DNA of 49,422 nucleotides from Gammaproteobacteria bacterium (GCA_030425645.1 JAUHZK010000009.1:66290-115711), one strand, 5' to 3'; numbered from the stretch's first letter, positions 33,024 to 43,396 are shown. A program made the numbers and translations. The notes: generated by a model from the letters alone, not told the origin.

Positions 33024-33054
33024 TTATCTGACAACGCAAGCTGTTGTCAGATAA
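33024..33054. promoter_or_regulatory. Perfect 12-bp inverted repeat (operator or hairpin)
   Basis: TTATCTGACAAC (33024-33035) is the exact complement of GTTGTCAGATAA (33043-33054), with a seven-base spacer. It lies one base upstream of the candidate -35 box of the cytochrome cluster and 44 bases after the HIT gene stop. No T-run follows on the minus strand, so an operator is at least as likely as a terminator. Confidence 0.65.
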
Positions 33055-33097
33055 GCCAAAAGCTCTTATTCCCCTAGCGCCATAGCCAATTTTTTAA

Positions 33098-33442
33098 TTA
33101 GCCTGGCGGCCAACTTAATTCACGCCCACCGATAATATGAAAATGCAGGTGAAACACTGACTGCCCGGCCTTTTCACCGCAGTTATTAACCAAGCGGAAG
33201 GCATTCTCGTAACCCTCGGCGGCAGCAATCTTAGGCGCCGTAAGCAATAAGTGCCCCAACAGGGCCTGATGTTCAGTTTGCGCAAGGTTTAGCTGGCTGA
33301 TGGGCTCTTTAGGAATCAATAAGATATGCATAGGTGCCTGCGGTGCCACGTCTCTAAACGCCAAGCAAAGCTCGTCTTCATAAACGATATCCGCCGGAAT
33401 TTCTCGGCCTATGATTTTGCTAAAAATAGTGTCTTCACTCAT
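33098..33442 (-). CDS. HIT family hydrolase (HinT-like)
   Basis: A 114-residue histidine-triad protein. FSKIIGREIPADIVYEDELCLAFRD opens the fold and the triad HLHFHI is near residue 98-103. HinT-like enzymes hydrolyse adenosine phosphoramidates and related nucleotide conjugates in the cytoplasm. It is divergent from mnmC with only 28 bases between the starts. The usual neighbours vary, so context adds little. Confidence 0.93.
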   Translation of the reverse strand: MSEDTIFSKIIGREIPADIVYEDELCLAFRDVAPQAPMHILLIPKEPISQLNLAQTEHQALLGHLLLTAPKIAAAEGYENAFRLVNNCGEKAGQSVFHLHFHIIGGRELSWPPG

Positions 33443-33470
33443 ACGACTGGTTCTCTAATAAAATACCCGG

Positions 33471-35201
33471 ATGAACGCCGAGTTTAGCCCACTACTCCCC
33501 TATGCCGACATCGAAATTGATGACAACGGTCTTCCCGTTAACCAGCAATATGATGACCCCTACTTCAGCCGCAACGGCGGGCTAGAAGAAACCCGCCACG
33601 TTTTCCTTAAGGGTAACAAGCTGCCAACACGCTGGCAGCAACGCGATTGTTTTGTTGTGGGTGAAACCGGCTTTGGCACCGGCCTTAATTTTCTAACCAC
33701 TTGGCAAGCTTGGGAGCAGACTACAGCAAGCGGATGGTTGCACTTTGTTTCCACCGAGCTACACCCTATCCGCCTGTCACAGCTTGTTCAGCTACACCAG
33801 CAATGGCCGGAACTGGCCGACTATACGGCCCAACTTCAACAGCAATGGCCGCTGCCACAACGTGGCTTTCATCGGCTCAATTTCCCCGATAGTCGGATCA
33901 GCCTGACCCTGTTATATGGCGACGCCAGCGAGACACTGCCGCAGCTTTCGGCAAAAGTAGACGCTTGGTATCTAGACGGCTTTGCGCCAGTCAGAAACCA
34001 AAGCTTGTGGAACCCCGAGCTGTATCAAACCATTGCCAAACTGACTGCCCCAGGCGGCAGTTTTGCGACCTATACGGCAGCTGGCCATGTGCGGCGAGGG
34101 CTGGCCGAGGTTGGCTTTGAAGTTAGCAAGTGCGAGGGTTTTGGATATAAACGCGACATGAGCGTTGGCCAGATGCCGGGGGAAGCAACAAATCCTACCG
34201 CCACACAATCCGCAACCGTTGTAGGCGCGGGTATTGCCGGCGCTGCTGTCGCTAGAAGTTTGGCGGAACGTGGACTTGAGGTTACGGTACTGGAAGCAGG
34301 CGCGCAGCCGGCCTCAGAGGCATCTGGCGTATTTGCCGGTTTAGTCCGGCCCTGGCCCGAATTAACGCGCAGCCCCCGCGAACGTTATTTTGAAAACGCT
34401 TTCCTTTTTACTCGGCGCCAGCTCACACAGCCATCGGCGTGGCTACAGCAATCCGGTATTACCCAAGCTTTTGATAACACCGAACGCGCCAACCGCATTG
34501 CGCAGCGCGGCTTTAGCGAGCAATTACTTGCCATTGATAACGGCCGCCTTCACTACCCCAACGGCCTCACGGTCTCTCCGGCGGCATGGTGCCAGCAGCT
34601 ATTGCAGCACCCCAATATCGAGGTTCGTTATCGCTCACCAATTACAGCCCTAACCGCAACAGCTGCACCACTGATTTTGGCTGGCGGCTGGAAGTTGGCC
34701 GCCTTATCGCAACCAGAAAACTGCAAACTACAATTTATTCGCGGCCAGCTCAGCGCGATTGCGACTTCCCCGCCAACAGAAGCACGCTGCCACAACGGTC
34801 ATTGGCTGAGTTACCCGGATCATCCCGGCAGTGTGGTAGGCAGCAGTTTTGTACCCAACAGCAGCAACTGCGAGTTAAGCCAACAAGAACATCTAGACAC
34901 GCTAGAGAAACTGCAGCGAGATCGGTTACTGCCAGACGGCCCTCACCCCGCCAGCAAGCTCTACGCCAATGTGCGCTTAGCCTCTAACGACCGTATGCCA
35001 GTCATTGGCAGGTTGAGCAGCCCTAACGATGAGCCGGTTTATGTTTCCACTGCTCACGGTTCACGCGGGCTGACCGGCGCACTATTGGCTGCCGAGATAA
35101 TAAAAAGCCGGCTCCTAAATGAGCCGGCTCCGGTTGAGCTTGATTTGCTAGCGGCTGTCGATCCTAAGCGATTCGCAGCGCGCTCTAATCCAAAAGATTA
35201 G
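33471..35201 (+). CDS. mnmC: Bifunctional tRNA wobble-uridine modification enzyme MnmC
   Basis: Completes mnm5s2U at the wobble position: an FAD-dependent oxidase domain removes the carboxymethyl group and a SAM domain methylates the aminomethyl product. The 576 residues are shorter than E. coli's 668 but contain both parts. The methyltransferase half has VGETGFGTGLNFL near 62 and DAWYLDGFAP near 164; the FAD motif GAGIAG is at 252-257, and the C terminus carries DRMPVIGRL and STAHGSRGL. The 3' end overlaps the convergent acyl-CoA-binding protein gene by four bases and hosts that gene's terminator. Confidence 0.94.
   Translation: MNAEFSPLLPYADIEIDDNGLPVNQQYDDPYFSRNGGLEETRHVFLKGNKLPTRWQQRDCFVVGETGFGTGLNFLTTWQAWEQTTASGWLHFVSTELHPIRLSQLVQLHQQWPELADYTAQLQQQWPLPQRGFHRLNFPDSRISLTLLYGDASETLPQLSAKVDAWYLDGFAPVRNQSLWNPELYQTIAKLTAPGGSFATYTAAGHVRRGLAEVGFEVSKCEGFGYKRDMSVGQMPGEATNPTATQSATVVGAGIAGAAVARSLAERGLEVTVLEAGAQPASEASGVFAGLVRPWPELTRSPRERYFENAFLFTRRQLTQPSAWLQQSGITQAFDNTERANRIAQRGFSEQLLAIDNGRLHYPNGLTVSPAAWCQQLLQHPNIEVRYRSPITALTATAAPLILAGGWKLAALSQPENCKLQFIRGQLSAIATSPPTEARCHNGHWLSYPDHPGSVVGSSFVPNSSNCELSQQEHLDTLEKLQRDRLLPDGPHPASKLYANVRLASNDRMPVIGRLSSPNDEPVYVSTAHGSRGLTGALLAAEIIKSRLLNEPAPVELDLLAAVDPKRFAARSNPKD
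35101..35129 (-). terminator. Intrinsic terminator for the acyl-CoA-binding protein gene, inside mnmC
   Basis: AGCCGGCTC (35106-35114) pairs with GAGCCGGCT (35121-35129) around CTAAAT. On the minus strand it is followed by TTTTTATTATC, a strong U-tract. It lies 69 bases past the acyl-CoA-binding gene stop and within sense codons near the mnmC 3' end. Confidence 0.85.
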
Positions 35202-35461
35202 TCGGCAGCTTGCAGCTCTCGCACTTTGGCGATGTAACTTTGCATGGCTGCCTCAGCGTCGCTGCCTGATAACTTACCCCAGGCGTCAAATTTAGCGCGG
35301 CCGGCCACATCTAGCATGCCCGGACGTTTGCCTTGCACGTCACCGACGGTGGCTTGTTTAAAGGTTGCGTACAAGGTCAACAAGTCGTTATTGCTTGGAC
35401 GCGCGCTTAGCTGTTTAACTTCTTCTTGGCAGCTTTCAAATTCTGCTTGTAGATCGGACAT
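35198..35461 (-). CDS. Acyl-CoA-binding protein (ACBP family)
   Basis: An 87-residue four-helix protein. The family core is LYATFKQATVGDVQGKRPGM followed by DVAGRAKFDAWGKLSG and AMQSYIAKV, matching the binding residues of eukaryotic ACBP (Tyr, Lys and the GRAKWDAW region). It would buffer and carry medium- to long-chain acyl-CoA in the cytoplasm. ACBPs are uncommon in bacteria but occur in some marine lineages. GGAG lies close upstream of the ATG. No lipid operon surrounds it; its neighbours are mnmC and dapB. Confidence 0.92.
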   Translation of the reverse strand: MSDLQAEFESCQEEVKQLSARPSNNDLLTLYATFKQATVGDVQGKRPGMLDVAGRAKFDAWGKLSGSDAEAAMQSYIAKVRELQAAD

Positions 35462-35540
35462 CGGGCACTCCTCCCAGAGTAAAAACCAGAGTAAAAATAC
35501 AAAGCCGCAGGACTAAGTGCGACTCCTAAAAATTGAATCG

Positions 35541-36365
<825 letters not shown>

Positions 36366-36380
<15 letters not shown>

Positions 36381-38189
36381 GGCCTCGGCCAACCACTGTT
36401 GTTCGGCAGCCGTTAAATGCGGCGCCAGCATTGTGTAAACGCGCTGATGATAACGGTTTAACCAGCCACGTTCCTCTGTTGTTAGCATTTCAGCATCAAT
36501 TAATCGCCGATCAATCGGCGCTAGGGTTAGGGTCTCAAAGCCCAACATCGGTCTTTCGCCGCCTGCTGGCGCCACCACCAAGACCAAATTCTCAATGCGA
36601 ATGCCGTAAGCACCGGCTTTGTAGTAACCCGGTTCGTTCGACACAATCATGCCAGGCACCAGAGCTTGGGTATTAGGTCTGGGAGAAATATTCTGCGGGC
36701 CTTCATGCACGCACAAATAGCTGCCGACGCCGTGACCAGTACCATGATCAAAATCGTAACCACCTTGCCACAGCGCATAACGCGCAACGGCATCAAGTTG
36801 ACTACCAGACACGCCCTGCGGAAAACGCGCCAAGGCCAAGTTGATATGACCTTTCAATACGCGGGTATAACGGTCGCGCATTTCCGCGGCCAATTCGCCA
36901 GCTAGCAGTTCATCCAAAATCACAGAACGGGTGATATCGGTGGTGCCATCTAAATACTGGCCACCAGAGTCGACTAAATAAATATCGCCCGCCTTTAAAT
37001 CACCATCATGCTCTGGCGAGGCAGAATAATGCGGCAAGGCGGCGTTTTCGCCCGTCGCTGAAATGGTATTAAAGCTTAAATCTTTCAGCTGCACGCCAAA
37101 CTGTTCAGCTACGGATACGCGGGTTTGTCGCAATTGTTCAGCAACGGACAACTCGGTGGCCGCAGCCGGTCTTGCGGTATCTAGCCAACACAAAAACTTA
37201 GTTACGGCGACGCCGTCGCGGATATGCGCTTGCCTCGCGCCCTCGGCTTCAACCGGGTTTTTAATCGCTTTCGGCAACACACAGGGATCTTGCCGATTCA
37301 ATAGCTCGGCACCAGCATCTTCCAGTGTCTGGGCAATGGCGGCGGGAATGCTCGCGAAATCTAGCTGTACAGCGGCGTTAGCCTGCCCCAATTTATCTAA
37401 TAAGACAGTGAAATCATTAACGGGGCTGACTCTGACTGCCGCAGGCAAACTGGCTTGTGCCTCCGCCGTCAGGCGATTGGCATCCACAAACAATTCCGCT
37501 TGGCCGGCGGCATCAACCGCCGCATAAGCACCAAACACGGGGTTATAGGGAATATCACTGCCGCGCAGATTAAATAACCAGGCGACCGAGTCGGTGGCGC
37601 TAAGTAGCGTGGCATCAACATCATTAGCAGTTAAGGTTTGCGCTACGGCCGCCAATTTATCGCTCGTTGCTTGGCCGGCATATTCTACTGTATGGGCAAC
37701 AATTGGCTTAGCCACCGCCGCTGGCCTATCCAGCCATAAAGCGTCGACCAAGTTATCACTGCCGACTAACTCTGCCGAAGCCTGCGCACAAGCATTTTCA
37801 AAACGGCGGTATTGGCCATTGGCGTGTAACCAGGCATCGCAACCAATACGCTGGTTGGCGCTAAGGTTTTCAGCCAGCCAGCTTTCGTAGCTAAGGCCAG
37901 AGCCAATTTGCACACATTGCACTAACTGTGGGTCAGTTTGCTGAGCCGCTTGCACGGTATAACGACCATCAACAAAGAGAATAACTTGCTCTGCAAGCAC
38001 CAAGGCCAAACCAGCCGAGCCGGTAAAACCTAATAACCAAGCTAAACGCTCGTCGGCGGCAGAAACGTATTCATTTTGGAAACGATCAGCACGCGGCACC
38101 AGAAAGCCATCTAACTGGTTCTGGGCCATCACCTCGCGCAAAGCCGCGAGCTTTTCTGCAGTGGTCGTTAAGACCGGTGTTTGCGACAT
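36366..38189 (-). CDS. Aminopeptidase P family (Xaa-Pro) metallopeptidase
   Basis: A 607-residue M24B peptidase, three-domain form like eukaryotic cytosolic Xaa-Pro aminopeptidase rather than the 440-residue PepP. Two creatinase-like N-terminal domains precede the pita-bread domain (about 310-540). Metal ligands are visible as DSGGQYLDGTTD (near 406), HGVGSYLCVHEG, NEPGYY and IRIENL. A C-terminal extension follows. It removes N-terminal residues next to proline. It starts 12 bases after dnaJ and precedes dapB. Confidence 0.93.
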
Positions 38190-38201
38190 TTTTTGTAGCT
38201 T

Positions 38202-39341
38202 TTAGAAGCGATCAAAAAATGATTTTACACCGTCAAAGAAAGAACTGGACTGCGGACTATGGCGTTTGCCGCCTTCTTGCAGGCTAGAGTCAAACTGTTC
38301 AAGCGCGTCACGCTGTTCACGCGTTAGGTTGACCGGCACTTCGACCGCCACACGGCAATACAAATCACCCGTACTGCTGCTACGTACGGATTTCACGCCT
38401 TTGCCGCGCAAACGGAAGACTTTGCCACTCTGGCTTTCCGCGGGGACTTTTAAGGTCACCCGGCCACCCAGAGTCGGCACTTCAATATCACCACCCAAGG
38501 CCGCAGTAGCGTAGCTGATGGGAATATCACAGTGCAGATTGTCGCCGTCACGGGTAAAAATGTTGTGCTCGCGCACCGCCATTTCTACGAACAAATCACC
38601 GGCTGGACCATTACGCTCACCCGGTTCGCCTTCACCACTTAGGCGAATGCGATCACCGGTATCAACACCGGCTGGAATTTTAACTTGTAGGGTTTTAGTT
38701 TTACGTACTTGCCCACTGCCATGACAGCTAGAGCAAGGATTGGTAATCATCTCACCGCGGCCACGACATTGCGGGCAGGTCTGCTGCACTGAGAAAAAGC
38801 CCTGCTGCATACGGACTTGGCCAACGCCACCACAGGTGCCGCATTTTTGTGGGCTAGAACCCGCCGCACAGCCGTTGCCATTACAAGACTCGCAAGTCGA
38901 GCGAGTTGGGAATTTGATGGTTTTTTCCGCACCAAAAACCGCTTCTTCAAGATCAATTTCTAGCTCGTAGCGTAGATCGGCACCACGATAGCTTTGTTGT
39001 TGTCCGCCACGGCCACCGCCGCCGCCAAACATATCCCCAAAGACGTCGCCGAAAATATCGCCAAAGCCACCAGCACCGCCACCAAAGCCGCCATGGCCGC
39101 CACCACCGGCGGCGCCACCAACACCGGCATGACCAAATTGGTCATAGGCGGCGCGCTTCTGCGAGTCCGACAACACATCCCAAGCGTCTTGCGCTTCTTT
39201 AAATTTAGCTTCGGCCTCAGCGTCACCCGGGTTACGGTCTGGGTGATGCTTCATTGCCAAACGCCGATAGGCCTTTTTAATTTCGGCCTCGGAAGCGTTT
39301 TTACTGACGCCTAAAACTTCGTAGTAATCGCGTTTGCTCAT
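38202..39341 (-). CDS. dnaJ: Chaperone DnaJ
   Basis: Hsp40 partner of DnaK. The 379-residue protein has the J domain with HPD (HHPDRNPGD near residue 32), a long glycine/phenylalanine-rich linker ([16 protein letters not shown]), four zinc-finger repeats [24 protein letters not shown] and CSSCHGSG, and the C-terminal substrate domains. It follows dnaK by 74 bases containing a hairpin. ATG start; nothing abnormal. Confidence 0.98.
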   Translation of the reverse strand: MSKRDYYEVLGVSKNASEAEIKKAYRRLAMKHHPDRNPGDAEAEAKFKEAQDAWDVLSDSQKRAAYDQFGHAGVGGAAGGGGHGGFGGGAGGFGDIFGDVFGDMFGGGGGRGGQQQSYRGADLRYELEIDLEEAVFGAEKTIKFPTRSTCESCNGNGCAAGSSPQKCGTCGGVGQVRMQQGFFSVQQTCPQCRGRGEMITNPCSSCHGSGQVRKTKTLQVKIPAGVDTGDRIRLSGEGEPGERNGPAGDLFVEMAVREHNIFTRDGDNLHCDIPISYATAALGGDIEVPTLGGRVTLKVPAESQSGKVFRLRGKGVKSVRSSSTGDLYCRVAVEVPVNLTREQRDALEQFDSSLQEGGKRHSPQSSSFFDGVKSFFDRF

Positions 39342-39370
39342 ACGGGCAGTGTGTCCTGGAACTTATACTG

Positions 39371-39407
39371 GCAAGAAAGAAAATACGGGCACATCGTCAT
39401 GCGCCCG
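39371..39407 (-). terminator. Attenuating terminator between dnaK and dnaJ
   Basis: CGGGCACA (39386-39393) pairs with TGCGCCCG (39400-39407), including one G-T pair, around a six-base loop. On the minus strand the stem is followed by TATTTTCTTTC. It may reduce dnaJ relative to dnaK expression. Confidence 0.5.
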
Positions 39408-39415
39408 CACCCTAT

Positions 39416-41368
39416 TTACTTCTTGTCGTCGTCTTTCACTTCGGTGAATTCGGCGTCTACCACGTCATCAGCTGCATTCGCATCAGCTTGGGCGTCACCG
39501 CCCATGTTAGACATGTCAGGGCCACCTTCGGCACCGGCTGCTGCCGCTTGCTCGGCATACATCTTCTGCATCACTGGGCCAGACACTTCGGTCAGCTTAG
39601 CGGTAGCCGCTTCAATGGCTTCTTTGTCGTCGCCTTTGATCGCTTCTTTAACGCCATCAACGGCTTCTTGGATCGCTTTCTGCTCGTCTTCAGACACTTT
39701 GTCGCCCATCTCTTTGATGGCTTTCTCGGTGCCGTGCGCCAAGCCATCAGCTTGGTTGCGAGCTTCTGCTAGCTCGGCGAACTTACGGTCTTCTTCAGCG
39801 TGATCTTCGGCGTCTTGCACCATGCGATCGACTTCTTCGTCAGACAGGCCAGAGTTAGCAGTGATCTTGATTGACTGCTCTTTACCAGTAGCTTTGTCTT
39901 TCGCTGATACATGCAAGATGCCGTTAGCGTCAACGTCAAACGCCACTTCAATTTGTGGCATGCCGCGTGGCGCTGGTGGAATATCCGCCAAGTCAAAACG
40001 ACCCAACGACTTGTTAGCAGAAGCCATATCGCGCTCACCTTGAAGCACGTGAATGGTTACTGCGGTCTGGTTGTCTTCCGCGGTTGAGAAGGTTTCGGTC
40101 TTCTTGGTTGGAATGGTGCTGTTGCGCTCGATCAACTTGGTCATGCGCTGGCCCATGGTTTCAATACCAAGCGACAGCGGAATAACGTCTAACAATAGAA
40201 CGTCTTTCACGTCACCGGCTAGTACGCCACCTTGTACCGCCGCGCCCATCGCTACCGCTTCATCAGGGTTTACGTCACGACGTGGCTCTTTGCCGAAGAA
40301 GTCTTTAACCGCTTCACCAACTTTAGGCATACGGGTTTGACCACCCACAAGAATCACGTCATCGATGTCAGACACGCTTAGGCCAGCGTCTTTCAACGCA
40401 AGCTTGCATGGCTCGATGGTGCGAGTCACAAGGTCGTCAACCAAAGCTTCTAGCTTGGCGCGCGTTAGCTTCACGTTAAGGTGTTTAGGGCCAGACGCAT
40501 CAGCAGTGATGTAAGGCAGGTTCACGTCAGTTTGTTGACCTGAAGATAGCTCGATCTTGGCTTTTTCAGCACCCTCTTTTAGGCGCTGCATGGCTAGCGG
40601 GTCGCCAGACAAGTCCATGCCGTTTTCTTTCTTGAATTCCTCGGCGAGGTATTCAATCAAGCGCATGTCAAAGTCTTCGCCACCTAGGAAGGTGTCGCCG
40701 TTTGTCGCCAATACTTCAAACTGCTTCTCGCCGTCGATGTCAGCGATTTCGATGATAGATACGTCGAAGGTACCGCCACCAAGGTCATAAACCGCGACTT
40801 TGCGATCGTCAGAACCTTCTTTGTCTAGACCGTAAGCCAAAGCCGCAGCAGTTGGCTCGTTGATAATACGCTTCACTTCTAGGCCAGCAATTTTGCCGGC
40901 GTCTTTGGTAGCTTGGCGCTGTGAGTCGTTAAAGTAAGCCGGTACGGTGACAACCGCTTCGGTCACTTCCTCACCAAGGAAGTCTTCCGCGGTTTTCTTC
41001 ATTTTCATGAGAACGCGCGCAGACACTTCAGGTGGCGCCATTTTCTTGCCTTGAGCTTCTACCCAAGCATCGCCATTATCAGCAGCAACAATTTCATAAG
41101 GCACCATGTCCTTATCTTTAGCCACTACCTTGTCGTCAAAACGACGGCCGATTAGACGTTTAACCGCGAACAAAGTGTTCTTAGGGTTGGTGACGGCTTG
41201 GCGCTTAGCAGGCTGGCCTACTAGCACTTCGTTATCGTCAGCAAAGGCCACAATCGATGGCGTGGTGCGATCACCTTCGCTGTTTTCAATTACCTTGCTG
41301 TTTTTTCCATCAAGAACGGCTACGCAACTGTTAGTGGTGCCGAGGTCGATACCAATAATTTTGCCCAT
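39416..41368 (-). CDS. dnaK: Chaperone DnaK (Hsp70)
   Basis: ATP-dependent protein-folding chaperone. The 650-residue protein has the nucleotide-binding signatures [13 protein letters not shown] (residues 5-17), [13 protein letters not shown] (about 194-206) and [13 protein letters not shown] (about 340-352), then the substrate domain with the linker [15 protein letters not shown]. The tail is glycine/alanine/aspartate-rich, ending with a [12 protein letters not shown] motif as in other proteobacterial DnaK. It lies in the hrcA-grpE-dnaK-dnaJ order. Confidence 0.98.
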   Translation of the reverse strand: MGKIIGIDLGTTNSCVAVLDGKNSKVIENSEGDRTTPSIVAFADDNEVLVGQPAKRQAVTNPKNTLFAVKRLIGRRFDDKVVAKDKDMVPYEIVAADNGDAWVEAQGKKMAPPEVSARVLMKMKKTAEDFLGEEVTEAVVTVPAYFNDSQRQATKDAGKIAGLEVKRIINEPTAAALAYGLDKEGSDDRKVAVYDLGGGTFDVSIIEIADIDGEKQFEVLATNGDTFLGGEDFDMRLIEYLAEEFKKENGMDLSGDPLAMQRLKEGAEKAKIELSSGQQTDVNLPYITADASGPKHLNVKLTRAKLEALVDDLVTRTIEPCKLALKDAGLSVSDIDDVILVGGQTRMPKVGEAVKDFFGKEPRRDVNPDEAVAMGAAVQGGVLAGDVKDVLLLDVIPLSLGIETMGQRMTKLIERNSTIPTKKTETFSTAEDNQTAVTIHVLQGERDMASANKSLGRFDLADIPPAPRGMPQIEVAFDVDANGILHVSAKDKATGKEQSIKITANSGLSDEEVDRMVQDAEDHAEEDRKFAELAEARNQADGLAHGTEKAIKEMGDKVSEDEQKAIQEAVDGVKEAIKGDDKEAIEAATAKLTEVSGPVMQKMYAEQAAAAGAEGGPDMSNMGGDAQADANAADDVVDAEFTEVKDDDKK

Positions 41369-41438
41369 GGCTAAAAATCTCTAAAAATAAGTAAAAAATT
41401 CTGGTTACACCCTAAGTGCGGGTGTTTCTATGTAAATT

Positions 41439-41457
41439 CAAGAGCGGCTAGCTCTTG
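41439..41457. repeat. 7-bp hairpin in the grpE-dnaK spacer
   Basis: CAAGAGC (41439-41445) pairs with GCTCTTG (41451-41457) around GGCTA. A second small stem ACACCC/GGGTGT lies at 41408-41426 nearby. These structures sit in the 127-base leader of dnaK and could affect its translation or the grpE 3' end. Confidence 0.5.
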
Positions 41458-41499
41458 TTAAAACTAGCTCTTAATAAAACTAGCCCTTATTAAAACTAG
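41458..41499. repeat. Three-copy 16-bp tandem repeat ending in the grpE stop
   Basis: AAAACTAG occurs at 41460, 41476 and 41492, a period of exactly 16 bases, with imperfect TAAAACTAGCYCTTAA-type units. The third copy contains the grpE stop codon (41498-41496 on the minus strand). It occupies the start of the grpE-dnaK spacer. Confidence 0.75.
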
Positions 41500-42119
41500 T
41501 CGGCTGCCTTCGCTACCACTACCCGAGCCGCACGTAATACGCGGTCGTTAAGCTTGTATCCCTTTTGGAAAGTGTCGAGTACGGTATTAGGCTCCGCATC
41601 GGCAGACGGCTGCATCACCATCGCTTCATGTTCTTCGGGGTCGAACTTCTCACCGGTCGGATCAATTTGCTCAACACCATGCTTGGTCAGGGTGTCGATA
41701 AACATCTTCAGCGTGAGTTCGCTACCTTCGGTCACTGCCGCCACCGTCGAGCCTTCTGCCTTAGCTGCCTGTACGCCCATATCTAGGCTGTCCATCACTG
41801 CCAACAAGTCACCGGCAAATTTTTCCAAAGCGAATTTGCGGGCCTTTTGTACTTCACGCTCAGAGCGCTTACGTACGTTCTCCAGCTCGGCCTCAGAGCG
41901 CAAGTAACGATCTTTAAACTCATCAGCTTGGGCTTGCGCGCCGGCCAGTTGCTCTTCAAGCGTTGGGGCTTCGGCCTCGGCACCATCAGACTCAGCTGCG
42001 GCGTCAACTGCCTCAGACTCTGGTGTCGCTTCGGTGGCATCAGTAGCAACCGCTTCTGCCGCCTCAGCTGAGGCTACTTCTTCGGTTTCGTTTTCTGGGG
42101 TTTTGTTGTCGTTGCTCAC
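41496..42119 (-). CDS. grpE: Nucleotide exchange factor GrpE
   Basis: Releases ADP from DnaK. From GTG 42119 it has 207 residues; GGAG lies six bases upstream of this GTG, while the ATG five codons further upstream has no ribosome site. The acidic, alanine-rich N terminus (about 70 residues of Glu/Ala/Asp/Thr) is longer than in E. coli GrpE; the coiled coil (DRYLRSEAELENVRKRSEREVQKA) and the C-terminal beta domain ending in RVLRAARVVVAK follow. Confidence 0.94.
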   Translation of the reverse strand: MSNDNKTPENETEEVASAEAAEAVATDATEATPESEAVDAAAESDGAEAEAPTLEEQLAGAQAQADEFKDRYLRSEAELENVRKRSEREVQKARKFALEKFAGDLLAVMDSLDMGVQAAKAEGSTVAAVTEGSELTLKMFIDTLTKHGVEQIDPTGEKFDPEEHEAMVMQPSADAEPNTVLDTFQKGYKLNDRVLRAARVVVAKAAD

Positions 42120-42154
42120 GAACAGCTCCGGCATATAGAAACGTGGTGCCGTTC

Positions 42155-42182
42155 GATTTGGGGGCTACGAATGGATTTTCAA
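42155..42182 (-). promoter_or_regulatory. Sigma32-like heat-shock promoter before grpE
   Basis: On the minus strand TTGAAA (42182-42177) is followed after 13 bases by CCCCAAATC (42163-42155), resembling the heat-shock -35 and the CCCCATnTA -10 consensus. It is placed 36 bases before the grpE start, downstream of hrcA. It would allow heat induction of grpE-dnaK-dnaJ by RpoH. Confidence 0.5.
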
Positions 42183-42221
42183 TGCCCTAAAAGCGATTTT
42201 TTACAGATTTATTTCGCTGCT

Positions 42222-43301
42222 TTATTTAGTTAGTGCAGCACCAAGCAATCTAGCGGTGGCATCAACCACGGGAATCACTTTGTCATAGGCCATTCTCGTC
42301 GGCCCCACCACGCCCAACACGCCAATAATGTCATCCTGATTGCCATAAGGCGTCGCAATCACAGAGCACTCATCTAAAGGTTGATAGCCAGACTCATGGC
42401 CAATAAAAATTTGAATACCACTGGCGTTTTCGCAGCGGTCGAGGAACCCCAATAGTTCGCGTTTTTGATTAAAGGCATCCAGCAAACCGCGCAATTTGCC
42501 AACCTCACAAAATTCTTCGAAACCAAACAAATTGGTCTGCCCCGCCACCACCACGCGGCTGGCAGCATCATTGGCATCACCAGCCGCTAGCGCTTTCTCG
42601 GCCATACCAACGGCGTCTGCCATCATATTGTTCATTGTCTCGCGAGCCGTGGTCATTTCCGCCAACAGGCGCCGGCGCACCTCTGACATGCTTAAGCCCG
42701 ACAAATGGGCATTCAAATAGCCCGCCAACTGCTGCAGCTCGTCCCGGCCGTATTCGCGCTCAACGTCAATTACGCGGTTTTGCACATCATGATCATTGGT
42801 TACTAATACCGCCAGTACCCGGCGATCACTCAGCGGCAGAAATTCTATTTGCCGCAGCGCCGAGAACTCCTGTTTAGGCACGGTCACCAGACCTGCCATA
42901 TGCGTAATTTCAGACAACATGCCTGAGGCCACTTCAACAATATTTGAGGAGTCCAAATCGCCTTGCTGCAATTGCGTTTGCAGCAAGTTCAATGCAGCGC
43001 CTTCCAACGGCTCCACCTTAAGCAGGGAGTCAACAAAGAAACGCAGACCTTGTTGGGTGGGGATGCGCCCTGCAGAAGTATGGGGCGACGCGATTAGGCC
43101 AGCGCCCTCTAAGTCCCCCATTACATTACGAATGGTGGCCGGACTTAAGCCTTTGCCGGTGCTTTGTGAATAGTCTTCTGCAAGCGTTTTTGAACCGACC
43201 GGTTGGCCGTCACTAATATAACGCTCAACCAAGTTTTTTAGTAACGCACGCGCACGCTCATTGAGCTCAGAATTAGTAGAGGCAGATACGGTATCGGTCA
43301 T
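42222..43301 (-). CDS. hrcA: Heat-inducible transcriptional repressor HrcA
   Basis: Repressor of class I heat-shock genes, normally acting at CIRCE operators. From ATG 43301 it has 359 residues; a TTG 21 bases earlier is less likely. The winged helix is at the N terminus (NERARALLKNLVERYISDGQPVGSKTLAE, LSPATIRNVMGDLEGAGLI) and the GAF-like core and FIGHESGY segment follow. HrcA is common in many bacteria but scattered in gammaproteobacteria. It is divergent from nadK. No CIRCE could be found upstream of hrcA, grpE or dnaK. Confidence 0.96.
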   Translation of the reverse strand: MTDTVSASTNSELNERARALLKNLVERYISDGQPVGSKTLAEDYSQSTGKGLSPATIRNVMGDLEGAGLIASPHTSAGRIPTQQGLRFFVDSLLKVEPLEGAALNLLQTQLQQGDLDSSNIVEVASGMLSEITHMAGLVTVPKQEFSALRQIEFLPLSDRRVLAVLVTNDHDVQNRVIDVEREYGRDELQQLAGYLNAHLSGLSMSEVRRRLLAEMTTARETMNNMMADAVGMAEKALAAGDANDAASRVVVAGQTNLFGFEEFCEVGKLRGLLDAFNQKRELLGFLDRCENASGIQIFIGHESGYQPLDECSVIATPYGNQDDIIGVLGVVGPTRMAYDKVIPVVDATARLLGAALTK

Positions 43302-43340
43302 GCCCCAAATCTGCCTTCCCAACCTCGCACTGTCAAGCTA

Positions 43341-43369
43341 CTGACAAAACCATCGCTTTACGGTACTTT
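43341..43369 (+). promoter_or_regulatory. Candidate sigma70 promoter of nadK
   Basis: CTGACA (43341-43346) and TACTTT (43364-43369) are separated by 17 bases and end 27 bases before nadK. On the other strand a TTGACA lies at 43336-43331, facing hrcA, but its paired -10 is poor. Confidence 0.45.
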
Positions 43370-43396
43370 CATGCCTTTCAAGCTAACATTGCCGTC

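Noticed and set aside
43302-43396. CIRCE element or heat-shock promoter upstream of hrcA
   Set aside because: No TTAGCACTC/GAGTGCTAA arms. A CTTGAAA on the minus strand (43382-43376) has no matching CCCCAT-type -10.
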